A DNA stretch of 64,000 nucleotides from Microbacterium hibisci (GCF_015278255.1 NZ_JADIJC010000002.1:539099-603098), one strand, 5' to 3'; shown: positions 41,532-52,141, numbered from the stretch's first letter. Notes: generated from the letters alone by a model not told the origin. A program made the numbers and translations.

Positions 41532-43025
41532 CTAGCGATTTGTCGTAGTCTCTGCCGCCGTGCCGTCGGCCTCTGTGGCGTTCACCGGCGTTCCGCCTGC
41601 GCCACCGTCCTTGGCGCTCGTAGGAACGCTGTCCAGTACGGTTTGAGCCTGGAGGTCGATGAGGCGGGTGAACGCTTCCTGCGAGACACCGAAGACGAGC
41701 GCCCACGCCAGAATCGCCTGCTGAGAAGTGAGGGTGAAGCTGTCGACCACGCTGAGCAGCAACAACCCGAGGAACGCTGTCAGCGCTCCGATCGGCAGCT
41801 TGATGAGCACCGACCACAGGGGCACGCCGTACGGCGTGCTCGTTCCGCGAAGCCGGCGGATCGCGATCGCGCCCGTGACAGCCGCGCCGAGCAGCCCGAG
41901 GAGGGAGACCAGAGCGACGTCGCCTCCCGTCGGCGACGAGAAGCCCGATGGGCAGATGGTATCGGCCGCGTCGCCGCCGTCGGCTCCATCCGGCACAGTC
42001 CAGCAGAGGTTCAAAGACGTCGGCCACAGCCAGCCGACGGCCGAGAGCAGCACGGCGCCGACGAAGAGGACGACGGTGGCCGCGATGAGCACGTTCCGGA
42101 AGTCGCGCACCTGCCGATGCTTCGCAGCGTTGGCGGAGTATGCGGCGCGGAGGGCGACAGCGGCCTTGACCATCGTTCCCGCGCGCAGCTTCTCCGACTC
42201 GGGAGCCGGGAGCGGGTCCTGCAGGCCGACGAGCGAGGTGAGCCGGGAGTCCTTCGGTTTCAGCAGCTGAGCCGCCCGTTCTTGTGCCTCGATGACGAGG
42301 CCGGCGTCTTTGGTCGCGTCCGGTGTGAGTTGGACGATCGCCGCTCGCACTTCATGCAGCGCGAGGTTCGCGCTGTCGATGTCGCTGCCGCGCCACATGG
42401 TGCGGAACCTCTGTCCACGTGGCGGTGGAGTGCTCGCGACGTCGAAGGCGTACCTGAGTCGCTCGTAGGCATGTTTGAGCTGCTGTCTCGCGGACGCCGT
42501 TGATCGTTCACCCAGGCGGATATTCAGGCAATCGAGTTCGGCCTTGAGCTCCCAATAGGTCGCGAGAGCCCGATTTCGCCACGATGCCAAGCGTTTGCGA
42601 GGGTTTTCCTGAAGCTGGGCTGTCTCCGGGACATCTATTGCCGGCGTCTTCGACTCCGGCTCCGGCTCCGGCTCCTGGTGTGGTTCCGATTGTGGTTGTG
42701 ACGATGACTGCGATCGCGGATCTGGCTGTGACGGTGACCGTGAAGCGGACTGTGACTCCCGCGGGGACACAGTAGAGCGGAAGCTCGCGGTTGTCTTGAC
42801 GACCGACTCGGCTGCTTTGATCGCCGCCTCGACGGAGGCTCCCGCGGCGACGGCGTCAGCAACCAACTTGCCGAAGATATCCACCCAGGATGGCTGGTCG
42901 ACCGAGGCGTCATCCTTGCTCGCAGTCTCCGCTGCTTCGTTGTCGGCAGCAGCTGCTTCGTCTGGTGAGGTCTGTCCGGTTCCGCCGCCTGTCCCGCCTC
43001 CGGCCTCTCGGTTGGCAGAGTTCAT
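41532..43025 (-). CDS. Membrane protein of unknown family with long low-complexity N-terminus
   Basis: A 497-aa protein I cannot assign. Residues 1-130 are low complexity: Gly/Ala/Asp-rich, then Ser/Gln/Pro and alternating Glu-Pro runs. Residues about 140-330 are helical and charged. Four hydrophobic segments follow: VLIAATVVLFVGAVLLSAVG, VALVSLLGLLGAAVTGAIA, SVLIKLPIGALTAFLGLLLLSV and QAILAWALVFGVSQEAF, ending in a short tail. A cysteine pair lies in the loop after the first segment. GGGGG lies 5 nt before the ATG. Composition is less GC-rich than neighbours in the repeats, which hints at acquisition. No operon partners. Confidence 0.7.
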   Translation of the reverse strand: MNSANREAGGGTGGGTGQTSPDEAAAADNEAAETASKDDASVDQPSWVDIFGKLVADAVAAGASVEAAIKAAESVVKTTASFRSTVSPRESQSASRSPSQPDPRSQSSSQPQSEPHQEPEPEPESKTPAIDVPETAQLQENPRKRLASWRNRALATYWELKAELDCLNIRLGERSTASARQQLKHAYERLRYAFDVASTPPPRGQRFRTMWRGSDIDSANLALHEVRAAIVQLTPDATKDAGLVIEAQERAAQLLKPKDSRLTSLVGLQDPLPAPESEKLRAGTMVKAAVALRAAYSANAAKHRQVRDFRNVLIAATVVLFVGAVLLSAVGWLWPTSLNLCWTVPDGADGGDAADTICPSGFSSPTGGDVALVSLLGLLGAAVTGAIAIRRLRGTSTPYGVPLWSVLIKLPIGALTAFLGLLLLSVVDSFTLTSQQAILAWALVFGVSQEAFTRLIDLQAQTVLDSVPTSAKDGGAGGTPVNATEADGTAAETTTNR

Positions 43026-43510
43026 GATGCCCCCAGGATCCTCGCTGATGCCGTGCAAAGGGTCACTACTACGCTCCGGGGCAATAATGCTCCGGCCGAC
43101 GGCGGACCGCCAGTGGCGACGCCGAGCGGCAGAGCGGGTCCGAATGATCGTTCGTCGGGTCCCGCACCGCGCCGTTACGAAGACTGAGAGCGATAGTCCG
43201 GTGGCTGATACGACCTGGCTGCGCCTCTCGCCGAGACGGCAGGAATCTCCCCCTACTCCGTCGCGCTCACTTTCCGATCGCCTCGATCGAAGCGTGGAAC
43301 GTGAGCACGATGTCGTTCGCGATCATCGTGACGGCGGCCACTTTCGGTTTCGGCCGGGTCGTGCACGCCGGCGCCGAGGGTGCGCACCGCGGGCTGTCCT
43401 GCCAAGGTTCGGATCTTTCCGGCCACTCCGCGCCCAGGCACGGCGATCGTCGTCGCGCGGGCACTCGCACGGGTGAGACTTCTGTGAGGCCCGGCCGCAA
43501 AGGAAGCTCC
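43026..43510. other. Intergenic region of 485 bp
   Basis: No gene is supported on either strand. A - strand frame (43267-43518) carries a protein-like end (PKPKVAAVTMIANDIVLTFH) but has no conserved domain or convincing start. The promoter of the unknown membrane protein should lie in the left part. Confidence 0.4.
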
Positions 43511-43816
43511 ATGATCACCGTTCACCTTCGCTACGAGATCGATCCCGACAAGCTCGACGACTTCACCGAGTACGGCCGTGCGTGGATCCGACTCGTCGAC
43601 AAACTCGGCGGCACGCACCACGGCTACTTCATGCCGAGCGAAGGCGACAGCGACGAGGCGTTCGCCCTGTTCAGCTTTCCCTCGCTGGCCGAATATGAGG
43701 TGTACCGCAACGCCTCGAAGACGGACCCCGAGTGTCAGGAGGCGTTCGAGCTCGCGCGCACGACGGGTTGCATCCGCCGCTACGAGCGCCGTTTCCTCTC
43801 ACCCGTGTTCTCGTAG
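43511..43816 (+). CDS. NIPSNAP family protein
   Basis: A 101-aa ferredoxin-like dimeric barrel: MITVHLRYEIDPDKLDDFTEYGRAWIRLV at the start, the FALFSFPSLAEYEVYRNASKTDPECQEAF core, and a basic C-terminal strand. NIPSNAP proteins are small and of unclear biochemical role. AGGAAGC precedes the ATG at 43511, which matches the family start. It stands alone. Confidence 0.85.
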   Translation: MITVHLRYEIDPDKLDDFTEYGRAWIRLVDKLGGTHHGYFMPSEGDSDEAFALFSFPSLAEYEVYRNASKTDPECQEAFELARTTGCIRRYERRFLSPVFS

Positions 43817-43920
43817 GGCGCTCGCGGGCGGTCGACGCGAGCGCTCTCGCAGCGCAGGTGCGAATGTGCTTCTACAACGCCCGGGCCGACCGGTGCGTCG
43901 AAGACCCTCGACGAGACGGC

Positions 43921-44631
43921 TCAGTCGCGCGAAGTCGCGTTCACGCTTCCGGAGCGCTCCTGTCCGCTCAGGCGAGCGATGGCGGCCATCATGCGCTCGG
44001 TGATCTCGCGGCGGGCCTTGCCGTCCGGCACGCCGTCGAGGTCGGCGAGGTCGAGCGGCTCGCCGAAGCGAACCTCCAAGCGCGGCCTTCCCGGCAGCAG
44101 GTGGCTCAGCGGCTTGACGGTGCCGGTCCCGATCAGTCCGACGGGCACGACCGCGGCGCCCGTGTCACGGGCCATCCAGGCTGCGCCACCGTGGCCCTCG
44201 TGCAGCTTCCCGTCGCGTGAGCGGGATCCCTCAGGGAATACCGCGAACACGCTCCCGGCCCGCAGGATGCTGCTGCCCGCATCGAGGGCGTCGCGGGCGT
44301 CGCGACCGGTCGCGCGGTACACCGGCACACCGCCGATCGACGTGAAGAACCAGCGCTTGACGCGTCCCAGCACCCCGGAGCCCGTGAAGTATGACGACTT
44401 GATGAGGAACTGCACGGGGCGGGATGCGGATGTCGGGATGATCACCGTGTCGAGCGAAGCGAGGTGGTTGCTCGCCAGCAGCACCGGGCCGCGCTCCGGC
44501 ACGTTGCCCCGACCGACGATTCGTGGGCGGTACATCACCCAGAACAACGGGCGCAGAACCACCCGCCCGAGGAAGTAGACGGCACCCGGCCGCGGCGCAG
44601 GAGCAGGAGTCGGCCGAGCAGGTGCTGTCAC
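43921..44631 (-). CDS. 1-acyl-sn-glycerol-3-phosphate acyltransferase (PlsC type)
   Basis: A 236-aa acyltransferase. The catalytic NHxxxxD motif is at 55-61 (NHLASLD) and the FPEGSRS block at 132-138. A hydrophobic N-terminal stretch tethers it to the membrane. It adds the second acyl chain in phosphatidic acid synthesis, or a related step. The start is GTG 44631, supported by a leaderless promoter (TAGGGT) and no ribosome-binding site. Confidence 0.88.
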   Translation of the reverse strand: MTAPARPTPAPAPRPGAVYFLGRVVLRPLFWVMYRPRIVGRGNVPERGPVLLASNHLASLDTVIIPTSASRPVQFLIKSSYFTGSGVLGRVKRWFFTSIGGVPVYRATGRDARDALDAGSSILRAGSVFAVFPEGSRSRDGKLHEGHGGAAWMARDTGAAVVPVGLIGTGTVKPLSHLLPGRPRLEVRFGEPLDLADLDGVPDGKARREITERMMAAIARLSGQERSGSVNATSRD

Positions 44632-44637
44632 CTCGCC

Positions 44638-44643
44638 ACCCTA
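44638..44643 (-). promoter_or_regulatory. Leaderless -10 box for plsC-type gene
   Basis: TAGGGT on the - strand, then 6 nt and the GTG at 44631. Confidence 0.6.
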
Positions 44644-44850
44644 CCCGTCGCGACCGAGTGCGATCCCCACCCGCGGAACGGACGAACGGGGCGGCCGCTC
44701 AACGACCGCTCGGGCGCCAAGACCGGACTGGCATCACTGACCTCCGGCGTCACGGTGCTGCTGACGCTCCTGTTCCTGGCGCGACGACATGTCCGCACCG
44801 TCGACGACCCGAGCCTGTCGTTCGATCACCCGCTCGAGCGGGCGCTTCGA

Positions 44851-45126
44851 CTACTCGTCGTTCGCGTATTCCTCGATCCATTCGACGGCGTCCTCCGCGA
44901 GGTACCGGGCGCCCGGTTCGTCGTCGGCGTCTTCGTCGTCGTCGAGCTCGCCGGCCGCGTCGGCGACCGACTCCGAGTCCGCCGCCCACACGTCGTCGGC
45001 GTTCGCGGCGTCGGCCACGTCATCGATCTCGGAGGCGATGTCCGCAGGGACGGCGTCGCCGTTGTTGGCGATCAGCCAGTCGCGGGTCTCCCCGGTCAGC
45101 TGCATCCAGATGTCATCGATGCCCAT
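44851..45126 (-). CDS. Small acidic protein of unknown function
   Basis: A 91-aa strongly acidic protein (MGIDDIWMQLTGETRDWLIANNG at the start, then Asp/Glu/Ala-rich, ending AVEWIEEYANDE). It has no membrane segment. A GACACT box 6 nt before the ATG suggests a leaderless transcript. Codon use is typical of the window. No family is recognised; the coding call rests on composition and promoter spacing. Confidence 0.5.
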   Translation of the reverse strand: MGIDDIWMQLTGETRDWLIANNGDAVPADIASEIDDVADAANADDVWAADSESVADAAGELDDDEDADDEPGARYLAEDAVEWIEEYANDE

Positions 45127-45279
45127 GGGGGCAGTGTCCCACTCGGTGCCGTGGCCGTCGACAGGCTGGCCGGTGACCCCAACCCGGCCATCGGGTGAAC
45201 GGGCGGCGATCGGCTGCTGCGGCTCCGTCCCGCGCGTCGAGCGCGCAACGCGGCGTACCGGTCGGTCACCTCCGCCCGG

Positions 45280-45285
45280 GATAAT
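45280..45285 (+). promoter_or_regulatory. -10 box of the PPK2 gene
   Basis: GATAAT, the closest match to consensus in this part of the window. Transcription would start near 45292, giving a leader of about 38 nt that contains the GGAGGGAG ribosome-binding site of the PPK2 gene. Confidence 0.55.
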
Positions 45286-45329
45286 GCGTGCATGGTGGCA
45301 CCGGAGGTGTCGCGGAGGGAGCTGAGGGG

Positions 45330-46235
45330 ATGGATGGCGTACCGGTGGAGGGCCTGCGGGAGTACATCGAGCACCTGCGTCAGCAGGGCTACTCGGTGCG
45401 CGACGGGCATACGGCCGACCCCGACCTGATCGACCCGCACGGCAACCCCGTCTACACGTGGCAGGAGGGCTACCCGTATGCGGAGTTGATGGACCGCGAC
45501 GAGTACGAGTTCCAGAAGTACCGACTGCAGATCGAGCTGCTGAAGTTCCAATACTGGCTGGAAGACAACGGCCGGCGGGCCATCATCCTGTTCGAGGGGC
45601 GGGATGCCGCGGGCAAGGGTGGCACCATCAAGCGATTCACCGAGCACCTCAACCCGCGCACGGCGCGAGTGGTGGCGCTGAGCAAGCCGACGGAGCGGGA
45701 ACTCGGGCAGTGGTACTTCCAGCGCTACGTCGAGCACCTGCCGACGGCGGGGGAGATCGTGATGTTCGACCGGTCCTGGTACAACCGGGCCGGCGTCGAG
45801 CGCGTGATGGGCTTCTGCACCGACGAGGAGTACGAGCAGTTCATGGTGCAGGCCCCGCATTTCGAACGGATGCTGGTGGATTCGGGCATCCACGTCACCA
45901 AGTTCTGGTTCTCGGTGTCCCGCACCGAGCAGCGCACCCGGTTCGCGATCCGGCAACTCGACCCGGTCCGGCGGTGGAAGCTGTCGCCGATGGACCTGGC
46001 GTCTCTGGACCGGTGGGAGGACTACACCCGCGCGAAGGAGGAGATGTTCCGTCGCACCGACAAGAAGCACGGCCCCTGGATCATCGTGCGTTCCAACGAC
46101 AAGAAGCGCGCGCGCCTCAACGCGATGCGGTTCTTCCTGCGGCAGTTCGACTACGACGGACGCGACGACCGCGTCATCGGCACCCCCGACCCGCGGCTGG
46201 TCATGCGCGGCATCCGCGAAACCGCCGACGAATAG
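45330..46235 (+). CDS. ppk2: Polyphosphate kinase 2 (PPK2)
   Basis: A 301-aa PPK2 with the Walker A loop GRDAAGKGG at 90-98, the Walker B/lid region FDRSWYNRAGVERVMGF at 146-162 and the closing block SPMDLASLDRWEDYTRAK. PPK2 enzymes use polyphosphate to phosphorylate nucleoside mono- or diphosphates; which of the two applies cannot be read here. ATG 45330 with GGAGGGAG upstream was chosen over the in-frame GTG at 45288, which has no ribosome-binding site and lies before the expected transcription start. Confidence 0.93.
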   Translation: MDGVPVEGLREYIEHLRQQGYSVRDGHTADPDLIDPHGNPVYTWQEGYPYAELMDRDEYEFQKYRLQIELLKFQYWLEDNGRRAIILFEGRDAAGKGGTIKRFTEHLNPRTARVVALSKPTERELGQWYFQRYVEHLPTAGEIVMFDRSWYNRAGVERVMGFCTDEEYEQFMVQAPHFERMLVDSGIHVTKFWFSVSRTEQRTRFAIRQLDPVRRWKLSPMDLASLDRWEDYTRAKEEMFRRTDKKHGPWIIVRSNDKKRARLNAMRFFLRQFDYDGRDDRVIGTPDPRLVMRGIRETADE

Positions 46236-46312
46236 CCGCACCCGTCCGAGCGGCCGCCCGCAGCCGGCCCGCTGTGCCGGAGTCGCCCGGCTCGCGGGCG
46301 CGTTCGAGGTCG

Positions 46313-46819
46313 TCAGCGAACGGCGGCGGCAGTCGCCGGACGCGTCTTCCCGTCCGCGAACCGGGCATGGGCGCGCTCGTGGTTCCGGCCCACGGGAACG
46401 AGTTCGGTCGCCTTCGGCAGTCCCATCGGCTTCGTCGAGACGAAGACGCTCTCTGCGCGCTCGACGAGATACGTCTCGTGCCAGATCCCGACAGCTCCGG
46501 GCACACGCCGGGCCGCCCTGTTGAACGCGGCCCACGCGGGGCGGTGCTCCTGCGCCGGGTTCGACGCGTACGCGTACAGTTTCTCGACCGACGACCAGTA
46601 CTGCACGACGTACGGCCCGCCCGAGCCGAACAGCAGCTGGTAGCCGAGCAGTCCCGAATCTGCGTCGAGGCTCAGCTCCTTGAGCATGCGCGGCATCGCG
46701 GCGAACGCCGGCCACCACAGGTCGGGACGCCACCATCGGTTGATCTGCATGCCGATGTGGAACACCACGAGTTCACCGTCGTATCGATGGGTCATGCGCC
46801 CCGCCATGATCTTGGTCAT
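46313..46819 (-). CDS. DUF4188 family protein (monooxygenase-like)
   Basis: A 168-aa protein with the DUF4188 pattern: GELVVFHIGMQINRWWRPDLWWPAFAAMPRML, LGYQLLFGSGGPYVVQYW and GIWHETYLV. The fold is a heme-oxygenase or monooxygenase-like alpha/beta barrel, sometimes annotated as monooxygenase. It is divergent from a MerR-type regulator with twin operator-like repeats between, so it is probably inducible by the ligand of that regulator. The reaction is unknown. Confidence 0.82.
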   Translation of the reverse strand: MTKIMAGRMTHRYDGELVVFHIGMQINRWWRPDLWWPAFAAMPRMLKELSLDADSGLLGYQLLFGSGGPYVVQYWSSVEKLYAYASNPAQEHRPAWAAFNRAARRVPGAVGIWHETYLVERAESVFVSTKPMGLPKATELVPVGRNHERAHARFADGKTRPATAAAVR

Positions 46820-46835
46820 CGTTCGTCTCCCGTTG

Positions 46836-46872
46836 GATAGTAGTAGTATCTATTTTGGATAGCAGTACTATC
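46836..46872. promoter_or_regulatory. Twin operator-like repeats between DUF4188 and merR genes
   Basis: Two 15-bp sites, GATAGTAGTAGTATC (46836-46850) and GATAGCAGTACTATC (46858-46872), share 13 of 15 bases and each has GATA...TATC or GATAG...CTATC symmetry. They start 22 bp apart, about two helical turns, and sit in a locally AT-rich stretch that must also contain both promoters. Confidence 0.7.
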
Positions 46873-46889
46873 GACGTCAAGAGGTGACC

Positions 46890-47519
46890 ATGCGAATCTC
46901 CGAGCTGTCGACCGCCACCGGCGTCCCCATCGCGACGATCAAGTACTACCTGCGAGAGGGACTGCTTCCCGAGGGCGAGCGCACAGCCGCCACGCAGGCG
47001 ACCTATTCCGAGCGGCACGCCCGGCGCCTCCGCGTCATCCGCGCGCTGATCGACGCCGGCGTGAGCCTCGCTGAGGTCCGCCGAGTGCTCGATGCCCTCG
47101 ACGATCCACCGGAGAGCCCGCACGAACTGCTCGGCGCCGCCCACGCTGCGGTCACGCCCAGTGCGGCGGGTGACCTCGACACCGCTGCGGCGGAGCAGTT
47201 GATCCGAAGGATCGGCTGGCAGCCCGGAACGTGCGACGACGATGTGGTCGCCGCCGTCGCGCGCGCGCTCGAGGGGATCGCGCGGGCGGGGTTCGAGATT
47301 CCGGATGCCGTCATGTCGGCCTATCTCGAATCGGTGCGTCGCATCGCGCGTGCCGAGATCGCAGGCGTCCCGACGGAGTCGCCGGAAGCGGCCGTGCGGT
47401 ACGTCGTTCTCGGCTCGGTTCTGATCGAGCCGCTCCTCCTCGCTCTTCGCCGGGTGGCGGAGCAGGTCGCGTCAGCGGAGCGGTTCGGTGGTCGTCCGCC
47501 GATCGCGGGCCGCCACTGA
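46890..47519 (+). CDS. MerR-family transcriptional regulator
   Basis: A 209-aa regulator with the MerR N-terminus MRISELSTATGVPIATIKYYLREGLLPEGE followed by the second helix pair and a long effector half (about residues 75-209) of unknown ligand. ATG 46890 follows AAGAGG at 5 nt; a GTG six bases upstream overlaps that site. It should bind the twin repeats upstream and control the divergent DUF4188 gene. Confidence 0.88.
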   Translation: MRISELSTATGVPIATIKYYLREGLLPEGERTAATQATYSERHARRLRVIRALIDAGVSLAEVRRVLDALDDPPESPHELLGAAHAAVTPSAAGDLDTAAAEQLIRRIGWQPGTCDDDVVAAVARALEGIARAGFEIPDAVMSAYLESVRRIARAEIAGVPTESPEAAVRYVVLGSVLIEPLLLALRRVAEQVASAERFGGRPPIAGRH

Positions 47520-47656
47520 TCTCGATGGAGAGACGGATGGCGGATGCCGCAACCCGCCGAGGATCGCGAGAGCTTCCCCTCAAGCTCTGAGCCCCGACCA
47601 CCAGCGTGCCTCGGGACTCCGCTCAGGCACGCTCCCAGGGCGCCGACCGACGCACT

Positions 47657-48577
47657 TCAGCCAGCAGGGCGGGCGGGCGGGTTCCTCTGTTCACTCGCTC
47701 GAATCGCTTCGGCCGTCGTGCGTCCCGCCGAGGCCCAGCTGCCGAGGAGCAGCAGCGCCTCATGGTCGGGTGAGCCGGGCTCGGCCGTCAGCACCGTCAG
47801 CTGGGTACCGGCGTGCCCCACGAGGTCGAGGCCGTTGAAGTGAAGGGCGAGGTCGCCGACCGCGTGGTGATGGAATCGCTTCACGCCGGATTGGTGCTCC
47901 CACACGTCATGCCGGCCCCACAGCGTTCGGAAGTGGTCGCTGCGGGTGGAGAGCTCCCCGACGAGGTCGTGCAGTGGCTTGCTGTGCGGGTCGCGCCCGG
48001 CCTCCGTGCGCAACTGGGCCACGTTGATCCCGGCGATCTGCTCCCAGTCGGGGTAGAACCGGCGGGCCACCGGCTCCAGGAAGATGAACCGCGCGAAGTT
48101 CGGGGGAGTGGTCGTCGCGGTGGTGAGCATCTCGTCCATCAGCGCGGCGGCGAGCGGGTTCCACGCGAGCAGATCCGTGCGGCCGTTGCCGATCATGGCG
48201 ACGGCGGACGGCATCGCGTCGAGGAACCACTGGATGCTCGGCGACGGCCGCCAGGGCTGAGCCGGCTGCCCGGCTCGGCGGCTCGGGGCAGCGGCGCCGG
48301 CGGCTTGATGCGCGAGGCGGTACAGGTACTCGCGCTCGGCGTCGTCCATCTGCAGGGCCCTGGCCACCCCGTCCAGCACCGCCTCAGAGGCGCCGGCGAT
48401 CGCCCCTCGCTCGAGGCGGGCGTAGTACTCGACGCTGACACCGGCCAGCGCGGCAGCCTCGCCGCGACGCAGACCGGGCACACGGCGGTCCGCGCCGCGT
48501 GCGAAACCCACGTCCTCCGGCTCCACCCGTGCACGTCGCGACATCAGGAAGTCGCGGACCTCGGAACGGTTGTCCAT
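47657..48577 (-). CDS. XRE-type regulator with MmyB-like C-terminal domain
   Basis: A 306-aa regulator. The helix-turn-helix reads VPGLRRGEAAALAGVSVEYYARLERGA (about 32-58) and the C-terminal part is MmyB-like (LLAWNPLAAALM; NFARFIFLEPVARRFYPDWE; GVKRFHHHAVGDLALHFNGLDL), a ligand-binding fold. Start ATG 48577 lies 6 nt after TAGCCT. Such regulators often control an adjacent SDR or hydrolase; here the divergent cyclophilin-like gene is the nearest candidate. Confidence 0.88.
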   Translation of the reverse strand: MDNRSEVRDFLMSRRARVEPEDVGFARGADRRVPGLRRGEAAALAGVSVEYYARLERGAIAGASEAVLDGVARALQMDDAEREYLYRLAHQAAGAAAPSRRAGQPAQPWRPSPSIQWFLDAMPSAVAMIGNGRTDLLAWNPLAAALMDEMLTTATTTPPNFARFIFLEPVARRFYPDWEQIAGINVAQLRTEAGRDPHSKPLHDLVGELSTRSDHFRTLWGRHDVWEHQSGVKRFHHHAVGDLALHFNGLDLVGHAGTQLTVLTAEPGSPDHEALLLLGSWASAGRTTAEAIRASEQRNPPARPAG

Positions 48578-48583
48578 GCACAC

Positions 48584-48589
48584 AGGCTA
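48584..48589 (-). promoter_or_regulatory. Leaderless -10 box for the XRE/MmyB gene
   Basis: TAGCCT on the - strand, then 6 nt and the ATG at 48577. Confidence 0.65.
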
Positions 48590-48678
48590 GGTCGGCCCGC
48601 CACCGCGCTGGGATCCCCTGCCAGGGCACGTCAAGGCCGGGACTCCCACGCGAATGCGAGAAGTCGTTGGCTGATGAC

Positions 48679-49146
48679 ATGCCACAGCTCTCGCTCCACC
48701 GGCTGGCGCCGCAAGCGCTGCTCAACAACATCGTTGCCGCGCTACTGCTCCTGACGGCACCCGCGCTCGCCCACGGCAGCCCGGCGCCTCCATCGCGGGC
48801 CGGTGTCGCCGTCGACAGCTCGCCAAACGCCGCGCACTTCGGCGCGCGACTGCCGCTCACCCTGACATTCCACGACCGGATGGGCACCGCCGTCTTCGCG
48901 GACCTGTCGAGGCCCATCGACACCACGCGTGCCCCGTCGATGGACGAGTACCGGGCCGGCGACGTGGCCTACGTCGCGGCAGAGCAGCGCATCGTCGTCT
49001 TCCTCACGAACGGCTCAGCCGTCCCGGATCACGGCCTCACCCTGCTCGGCCGCCTCGAACGGGGCCTGGACGAGCTCATCGGCTGCCGAGAGGACTGCCT
49101 CGTCGAACTCAGCGTCGCCTCGACCAGCTCAGACACCAGAGGATGA
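48679..49146 (+). CDS. Exported cyclophilin-like fold protein
   Basis: A 155-aa protein with a hydrophobic signal-like segment (LLNNIVAALLLLTAPALAHG) followed by a cyclophilin-like-2 domain: ARLPLTLTFHDRMGTAVFADL, AGDVAYVAAEQRIVVFL and HGLTLLGRLERGLDEL. The usual N-terminal strand of the domain looks shortened or replaced by the signal region, and a Cys pair is present near the end (GCREDCLVE). Most relatives are cytoplasmic, so export would be unusual. No good ribosome-binding site is seen. Function unknown. Confidence 0.6.
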   Translation: MPQLSLHRLAPQALLNNIVAALLLLTAPALAHGSPAPPSRAGVAVDSSPNAAHFGARLPLTLTFHDRMGTAVFADLSRPIDTTRAPSMDEYRAGDVAYVAAEQRIVVFLTNGSAVPDHGLTLLGRLERGLDELIGCREDCLVELSVASTSSDTRG

Positions 49147-49178
49147 GAGCGGCACGACTCGGTGGGATTGATAGCCGA

Positions 49179-50846
<1,668 letters not shown>

Positions 50847-50971
50847 GAACCCGTTCTACCGCGACCAACGCCACAGCGGCCAGGGGTTGTTGCGGTCATC
50901 GCCCGATGTGGTGGCCGCCGGAGGATCGCGATGACCGGCCAGCCCGCGATCGCTCGGTGCTCGTCAGGCTC

Positions 50972-52141
50972 TCAGCCGACCAGGCCGGCCAGGGTATCGA
51001 CGGCCTCCGCGGTGGAGGGCAGCTGCGCGATCGCTGCCGCGACCCGATGAGCGGAATCGGCGTATGTCCGATCTGTCAGCAGCCGCGGCACCTCTGCGGC
51101 GGCGATCTCCACCGAGGCCGGCCCCCGCCCGACAATGAGCCCGGCGCCCACCGCCGCGACATGCTCGCCGTTGACCACTTGATCGGACGTGAAGAGCGGA
51201 ACGACCACCTGCGGGACGCCCGCGGCCAGGGCGCCCATGGTCGTTCCGAATCCGCCGTGCCCGAGCATCGCCGCGGCCTGTCGGAGCACGGCGTCCTGCG
51301 GCCGCCACTGCTCCACATGGGCGTTGGACGGCAGGGGGCCGAGCGCATCAGGGGCGACTTCGCGCCCGACGGTCATCAGCACGCGCGCCTCGACCTCGGC
51401 CAAGGCATCCAGCGCCTGCCGGAAGACACCGGCGAACGGCGGCAGTGAGCCGGTGACTGAACCGAAGGTGACGTAGACCAACGGAGCCGCCGGATCGCCC
51501 CAGTCGGGGAGGCGCGGACCGCTGGAGGCCGCGAGAGGCTCGCGGAACCGCAGAAGATCATCGCTTCCTGTCGGCGCCGGTCCACAAGCGTGGTCGAGCA
51601 GTTCGGGCACGAGGCTGAGGATGGGCTCGGTGGCCAGCGCAGAGGTGAGCCGGCCCTCGACCAGGCCGGCCAGGCGCCCGAGTTCGTCCAGTGGATCGCC
51701 GATGGCCTCAGCGAATCGAGTCAGGATCTCGTGCATGCCGATGCTGACGTGCACGTGGCGAACTCCGGCCCGCTCGGCAGCGGCGAGAGAGGCGAGCTCA
51801 GCGCTCTCGCGGAGCACGAGGTCGGGATGCCAGCGCTCGACCGTCTCCAGGAGCGAGGGCAGCGCGGCCTGCGCATCGAGCCTGCCGAACACCTCACGGA
51901 TGACGACGTCGTCGGCCTCCTCGAACGCCAAGGTCGGCAACCTGCCCATGACGGCGCCTATCAGCTCGCGCGGGCCGTCGGCGAACGGTTCGTGTGTGAA
52001 GCCCGCCTTCGCCACCGTTCCTGCGTACGACGCAGGGGCAGCTACCCGGACCTCGTGTCGCGCTGCTGCCAAGGCTCGCGCGAACGGCAACAGCGGTCCG
52101 AAATGGCCGTCGTTGGCAGTCGTCGCACACAGCACGCGCAC
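50972..52141 (-). CDS. MGT/UGT-type glycosyltransferase
   Basis: A 389-aa GT-B glycosyltransferase. The N-terminus VLCATTANDGHFGPLLPFARALAAARHEVRVAA and the donor-binding C-terminal block QDAVLRQAAAMLGHGGFGTTMGALAAGVPQVVVPLFTSDQ match the macrolide/UDP-glycosyltransferase family. It probably glycosylates a small hydrophobic acceptor, a possible detoxification role. The GTG at 52141 lies 6 nt after GAGCCT and fits the family start. The SDR gene lies 64 bp upstream in the same direction, so the two may be linked. Confidence 0.85.
   Translation of the reverse strand: MRVLCATTANDGHFGPLLPFARALAAARHEVRVAAPASYAGTVAKAGFTHEPFADGPRELIGAVMGRLPTLAFEEADDVVIREVFGRLDAQAALPSLLETVERWHPDLVLRESAELASLAAAERAGVRHVHVSIGMHEILTRFAEAIGDPLDELGRLAGLVEGRLTSALATEPILSLVPELLDHACGPAPTGSDDLLRFREPLAASSGPRLPDWGDPAAPLVYVTFGSVTGSLPPFAGVFRQALDALAEVEARVLMTVGREVAPDALGPLPSNAHVEQWRPQDAVLRQAAAMLGHGGFGTTMGALAAGVPQVVVPLFTSDQVVNGEHVAAVGAGLIVGRGPASVEIAAAEVPRLLTDRTYADSAHRVAAAIAQLPSTAEAVDTLAGLVG

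Noticed and set aside
43253..43621. Possible - strand gene in the 43.0-43.5 kb gap
   Set aside because: Two frames look faintly protein-like but would need a frameshift to join, lack a start with promoter or ribosome-binding site, and overlap the NIPSNAP gene.
45292..45440. A leaderless ATG at 45292 exactly 6 nt after GATAAT
   Set aside because: It opens a short frame overlapping the PPK2 start with no domain. The PPK2 ATG at 45330 has a strong ribosome-binding site, so GATAAT is better read as the PPK2 promoter.
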